DNA of 64,000 bases, taken from the NCBI RefSeq assembly GCF_040790665.1, contig NZ_CP160849.1, positions 868,001 through 932,000 on the forward strand, in the 5' to 3' direction. This document shows, piece after piece, positions 61,555 through 64,000 of this stretch. The number at the start of each line of letters is the position of its first letter. Within the stretch, counting starts at the first letter, position 1. The translations under genes were made by a program, and so were the position numbers. Source of the DNA: Sulfitobacter pontiacus. GTDB lineage: Bacteria; Pseudomonadota; Alphaproteobacteria; Rhodobacterales; Rhodobacteraceae. The notes under the pieces are model-generated. The model was given only the letters and a program-made list of their open reading frames with translations, was not told where the DNA came from and did no database searches.

Positions 61555-61748
61555 ACGGCCGATGCCCTCTCACCGGACAAAGAAGCCAACGTGCCCCGCG
61601 ACGCATTAATCCTTTGCCAAGGGGACGAAACTTTCCTATACGCCACCATCGCCCGATGATTCCTGTCAGCGGGTGATACTCCATGGGCCTGTGCTGGACG
61701 ACATCCCGGCCTGTGCCATCACTTTAACCTTTCGAAAAGGAGACCCCG

Positions 61749-62018
61749 ATGTCGATTACGCAAGAAGAAAAAGCACGCGTCATGAAAGAATTCGGCACCA
61801 AAGAAGGCGACACAGGTTCGCCCGAAGTACAGGTTGCCATTCTGTCCTCGCGCATCGCAACGCTGACCGAGCACTTCAAAACCCACAAGAAAGACAACCA
61901 CGGTCGCCGTGGCCTTTTGAAAATGGTTGCGACACGCCGGAAGCTTCTGGACTATGTCAAAGGTAAAGATGACGCGCGTTATCAGGACCTGATCAAACGT
62001 TTGGGCCTGCGCCGCTAA
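61749..62018 (+). CDS. rpsO: 30S ribosomal protein S15
   Basis: 89-residue primary binder of 16S r[39 protein letters not shown] and the rRNA-binding [30 protein letters not shown] are diagnostic, and the end [12 protein letters not shown] is complete. AAAGGAG lies eight bases before the ATG. A terminator follows, so pnp is not read from here without passing it. The 194-base leader is the place where S15 usually controls its own translation. Confidence 0.98.
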   Translation: MSITQEEKARVMKEFGTKEGDTGSPEVQVAILSSRIATLTEHFKTHKKDNHGRRGLLKMVATRRKLLDYVKGKDDARYQDLIKRLGLRR

Positions 62019-62043
62019 CCAGCGCTGCACCGCCACAACGATG

Positions 62044-62078
62044 AAAACCGCGCCCTGGCAACAGGGGGCGGTTTTTTT
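62044..62078 (+). terminator. Rho-independent terminator of rpsO
   Basis: AACCGCGCCCTG (62046-62057) pairs with CAGGGGGCGGTT (62062-62073) with one mismatch and a GCAA (GNRA) tetraloop, followed by a run of seven T residues including the end of the stem. Confidence 0.92.
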
Positions 62079-62122
62079 CGTTTCCCCCTGTGCTTGAGTG
62101 ATGTTCGCCACAAGGAGAGCCT

Positions 62123-62596
62123 ATGCCAATCAACCTGCGTGACCTCACCCCGCAAGATACCGATGCAGCCGCGCTGCTTTTCTTTGCTGCGGTGCATCAG
62201 GGCACGGCGGATGTGTATTCGGCCGAGCAACGCTTCGCTTGGGCCGGAAAAGCCCCCGCACCCGCCACATGGCGAGGGCGGTTTGATACCGTGTCGGGTA
62301 TCGTGGCCGAGATAGACAACCGTATGGCGGGGTTCATGACCCTTGAGCGCGAGGGGCTGATCGATCTGGCCTTTGTGCACCCCGATCATATGGGCACGGG
62401 CGTGGGGCGCACTGTCTATTTTGCCATCGAAGACCGTGCCCGCACATTCGGCGTGCGACGTCTTCGGACCTTTGCCAGCGAAAAGGCAAAGCCATTTTTC
62501 ACGCGTATGGGCTGGACCGTCGAGGCCCCCAATATCGTCACCAAAGGCGGGATCACCTTGCAAAACTACAAGATGTTCAAGACTTTGCCAGACTAA
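62123..62596 (+). CDS. GNAT-family N-acetyltransferase
   Basis: 157-residue acyltransferase. INLRDLTPQDTDAAALLFFAAVHQGTADVYS starts the fold; motif A is LIDLAFVHPDHMGTGVGRTVYFAIED with the acetyl-CoA loop H-x-x-x-G-x-G; FASEKAKPFFTRMGWTVEAPNIVTKGG is motif B, with the ending NYKMFKTL. It looks like the YafP/ElaA-like group of small GNATs. AAGGAGAG precedes the ATG. It stands between rpsO and pnp, which is unusual, and has no recognised substrate. Confidence 0.9.
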   Translation: MPINLRDLTPQDTDAAALLFFAAVHQGTADVYSAEQRFAWAGKAPAPATWRGRFDTVSGIVAEIDNRMAGFMTLEREGLIDLAFVHPDHMGTGVGRTVYFAIEDRARTFGVRRLRTFASEKAKPFFTRMGWTVEAPNIVTKGGITLQNYKMFKTLPD

Positions 62597-62647
62597 CCCC
62601 CTTGCTGCTCTGCTGCGGCTTGCAATCTGTGGCGTGCAGGGCCGCGT

Positions 62648-62795
62648 GTAGAGGGCAACGCTTCCCTTCCCATCGCAAGCAAACTGCTGTATGGCCGCAC
62701 AATCTGAAAGCCGGCGCCCGGACTCCAGCGCCCGACAAAGAAGATACCGGAGTCAGGGGGAATATGCCCTCTACGCAAATGGCCCGATACGGGCC
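62648..62795 (+). promoter_or_regulatory. Structured leader of pnp
   Basis: A perfect 10-bp inverted repeat GTAGAGGGCA (62648-62657) and TGCCCTCTAC (62765-62774) can close a 107-base domain that has an inner GACTCC/GGAGTC pairing. A second hairpin GGCCCG-ATA-CGGGCC (62781-62795) lies directly before the ribosome binding site. In E. coli the pnp leader stem is cut by RNase III and used in autoregulation; this may be the equivalent. Confidence 0.5.
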
Positions 62796-62811
62796 GAAAC
62801 AGGAAACGTAG

Positions 62812-64000
62812 ATGTTTAATGTAACGAAAAAATCCATGCAGTGGGGCGAAGAGACGCTGACACTGGAAACTGGCAAAGTGGCCCGTCAGGCAGACGGTTC
62901 GGTGATTGCGACACTGGGCGAAACCAGCGTCATGGCGAACGTCACCTTTGCACGCCAGCAAAAACCCGGTCAGGACTTCTTTCCGCTGACCGTCCACTAC
63001 CAAGAGAAATACTACGCCGCCGGTAAAGTACCGGGTGGCTTCTTCAAGCGTGAGGCCCGCCCCACCGAGAAGGAAACCCTGACAGCCCGTCTGATCGACC
63101 GTCCGATCCGCCCGCTGTTCGTTCCCGGCTTCAAAAACGAAGTTCTGGTGATGTGTACCGTTCTCAGCCACGATCTGGTCAATGACCCCGACATGGTCGC
63201 CATGATCGCTGCCTCCGCAGCGCTGACCATTTCCGGTGCGCCGTTCCGTGGTCCGATCGGTGCCTGCCGCGTTGGTTTCGAGGATGGCGATTACGTTCTG
63301 AACCCGACCGTCGACGACATGCAGGACCTGCGCCTGAACCCTGATCAACGTCTTGATCTGGTTGTTGCCGGCACCAAAGAAGCCGTGATGATGGTTGAAT
63401 CCGAAGCCTATGAGCTGTCGGAAGAAGAAATGCTGGGTGCGGTGAAATTCGCACACGAGCAGATCCAGCCTGTTATCGACCTGATCATCGATCTGGCCGA
63501 AGACGCCGCGAAAGAGCCGTTTGACTTCCAGCCGGTTGACTATTCGGACCTGTCCGCTGCTGTCAAAGCCGCTGGCGAAGACGCCATGCGCGCCGCCTTT
63601 GCAATCGCCGACAAGCAAGAGCGCACCGCCGCTGTTGCCGCTGCCCGCGAAACAATCAAAGCCGCGCTGACCGAAGAGCAACTGGAAGACGCGAACCTCG
63701 GGTCCGCTCTGAAAGGCCTCGAAGCGTCCATCCTGCGTGGTGACGTGGTTAAAACCGGTAAGCGTATCGACGGCCGTAAGACCGACGAAATCCGCGACAT
63801 CGTGGCCGAAACCGGCATCCTGCCCCGTACACACGGGTCGTCGCTGTTCACACGTGGCGAAACACAGGGTCTGGTTGTAACCACTTTGGGCACCGGCGAT
63901 GACGAACAGTTCATCGATGCGCTGCACGGCAACTTCAAATCCAACTTCATGCTGCACTATAACTTCCCGCCCTATTCGGTTGGTGAAGTTGGCCGTGTCG
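62812..64000 (+). CDS. pnp: Polyribonucleotide nucleotidyltransferase (3' part outside the window)
   Basis: 396 codons of a protein normally about 710 long. PNPase degrades RNA from the 3' end by phosphorolysis and forms a trimer, part of the degradosome. [31 protein letters not shown] opens the first RNase PH domain; [32 protein letters not shown] is the RNA-contact loop; the all-alpha linker (about 215-310) is followed by the start of the second RNase PH domain with [26 protein letters not shown] and the [10 protein letters not shown] segment. AGGAAACGTAG precedes the ATG. The KH and S1 domains are beyond the edge. Confidence 0.98.
   Translation, partial: MFNVTKKSMQWGEETLTLETGKVARQADGSVIATLGETSVMANVTFARQQKPGQDFFPLTVHYQEKYYAAGKVPGGFFKREARPTEKETLTARLIDRPIRPLFVPGFKNEVLVMCTVLSHDLVNDPDMVAMIAASAALTISGAPFRGPIGACRVGFEDGDYVLNPTVDDMQDLRLNPDQRLDLVVAGTKEAVMMVESEAYELSEEEMLGAVKFAHEQIQPVIDLIIDLAEDAAKEPFDFQPVDYSDLSAAVKAAGEDAMRAAFAIADKQERTAAVAAARETIKAALTEEQLEDANLGSALKGLEASILRGDVVKTGKRIDGRKTDEIRDIVAETGILPRTHGSSLFTRGETQGLVVTTLGTGDDEQFIDALHGNFKSNFMLHYNFPPYSVGEVGRV

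Noticed and set aside
1..64000. CRISPR array, insertion sequence, prophage or integrative element
   Set aside because: No regularly spaced repeats, transposase, integrase or phage gene motifs were seen. Gene content and base use are uniform; the only repeats are the short hairpin elements.

Overview
The window looks like a piece of a marine alphaproteobacterial chromosome from the Rhodobacteraceae, most likely the Roseobacter group. The evidence is the high GC content, the zinc-free form of ribosomal protein L36, a TTAA-N7-TTAA CtrA-type box, a TGA-N9-TCA iron box, a 0.8-kb pair of M16 peptidase genes behind rsmB-heparinase-purH-lspA, and a DUF3833/MFS/DUF1365/flavoprotein operon of the Rhodobacter kind. 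I see no phage, transposase, integron or CRISPR array; gene order and base use look like core chromosome throughout.

Layout. 1-6.7 kb: clpB (3' part missing) with a heat-shock type promoter, a small conserved unknown, pyrF, a possible small RNA, dinB with a CtrA-type box, an N-formylglutamate amidohydrolase relative, tRNA-Val(GAC) and rpmJ. 6.8-10.5 kb: a YghU-type glutathione transferase and two genes of a ferric iron ABC transporter placed tail to tail. 10.7-19.3 kb: a minus-strand operon of five branched-chain-type ABC transporter genes framed by two different acyl-CoA-forming ligases, followed by a divergent hybrid histidine kinase, response regulator and acetyltransferase (19.5-22.6 kb). 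22.7-29.4 kb: a WGR protein, an M20 amidohydrolase coupled to a formate dehydrogenase alpha subunit, then a phosphatase, a glutathione transferase and a saccharopine dehydrogenase. 29.5-34.1 kb: five genes each overlapping the next by 4 bases (SDR, DUF3833, MFS, DUF1365, flavoprotein), a membrane-lipid modification type operon. 34.2-37.3 kb: mutL-rmuC.

37.4-43.8 kb holds a purine (urate) degradation locus: permease, PuuD urate hydroxylase, HiuH, a PuuE-UraD fusion, AllE and AllA. Together they cover urate to glyoxylate plus urea except for allantoate hydrolysis; the M20 amidohydrolase at 22.9 kb is a candidate for that step. 43.9-47.3 kb: deoC with an unusual one-and-a-half-length aldehyde dehydrogenase, for deoxynucleoside breakdown. 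47.4-56.0 kb: a long minus-strand operon rsmB, heparinase-like, purH, lspA, DUF3035 lipoprotein, and an active/inactive M16 peptidase pair. 56.1-64 kb: SDHAF4-like protein, a secreted unknown, dapB, then the translation/RNA block rbfA, (phosphodiester glycosidase), truB, (DUF1643), (membrane-anchored RTX protein), rpsO, (GNAT), pnp, with pnp running off the right edge.

The points I find most worth a second look are: a hairpin-plus-conserved-tail intergenic element present three times; the ABC/CoA-ligase operon and its neighbouring two-component system; a formate dehydrogenase lacking the expected His-Cys cluster and its usual partner subunits; the missing allantoate step; the truncated second module of the aldehyde dehydrogenase; a possible structured small RNA between pyrF and dinB; and a folded pnp leader.
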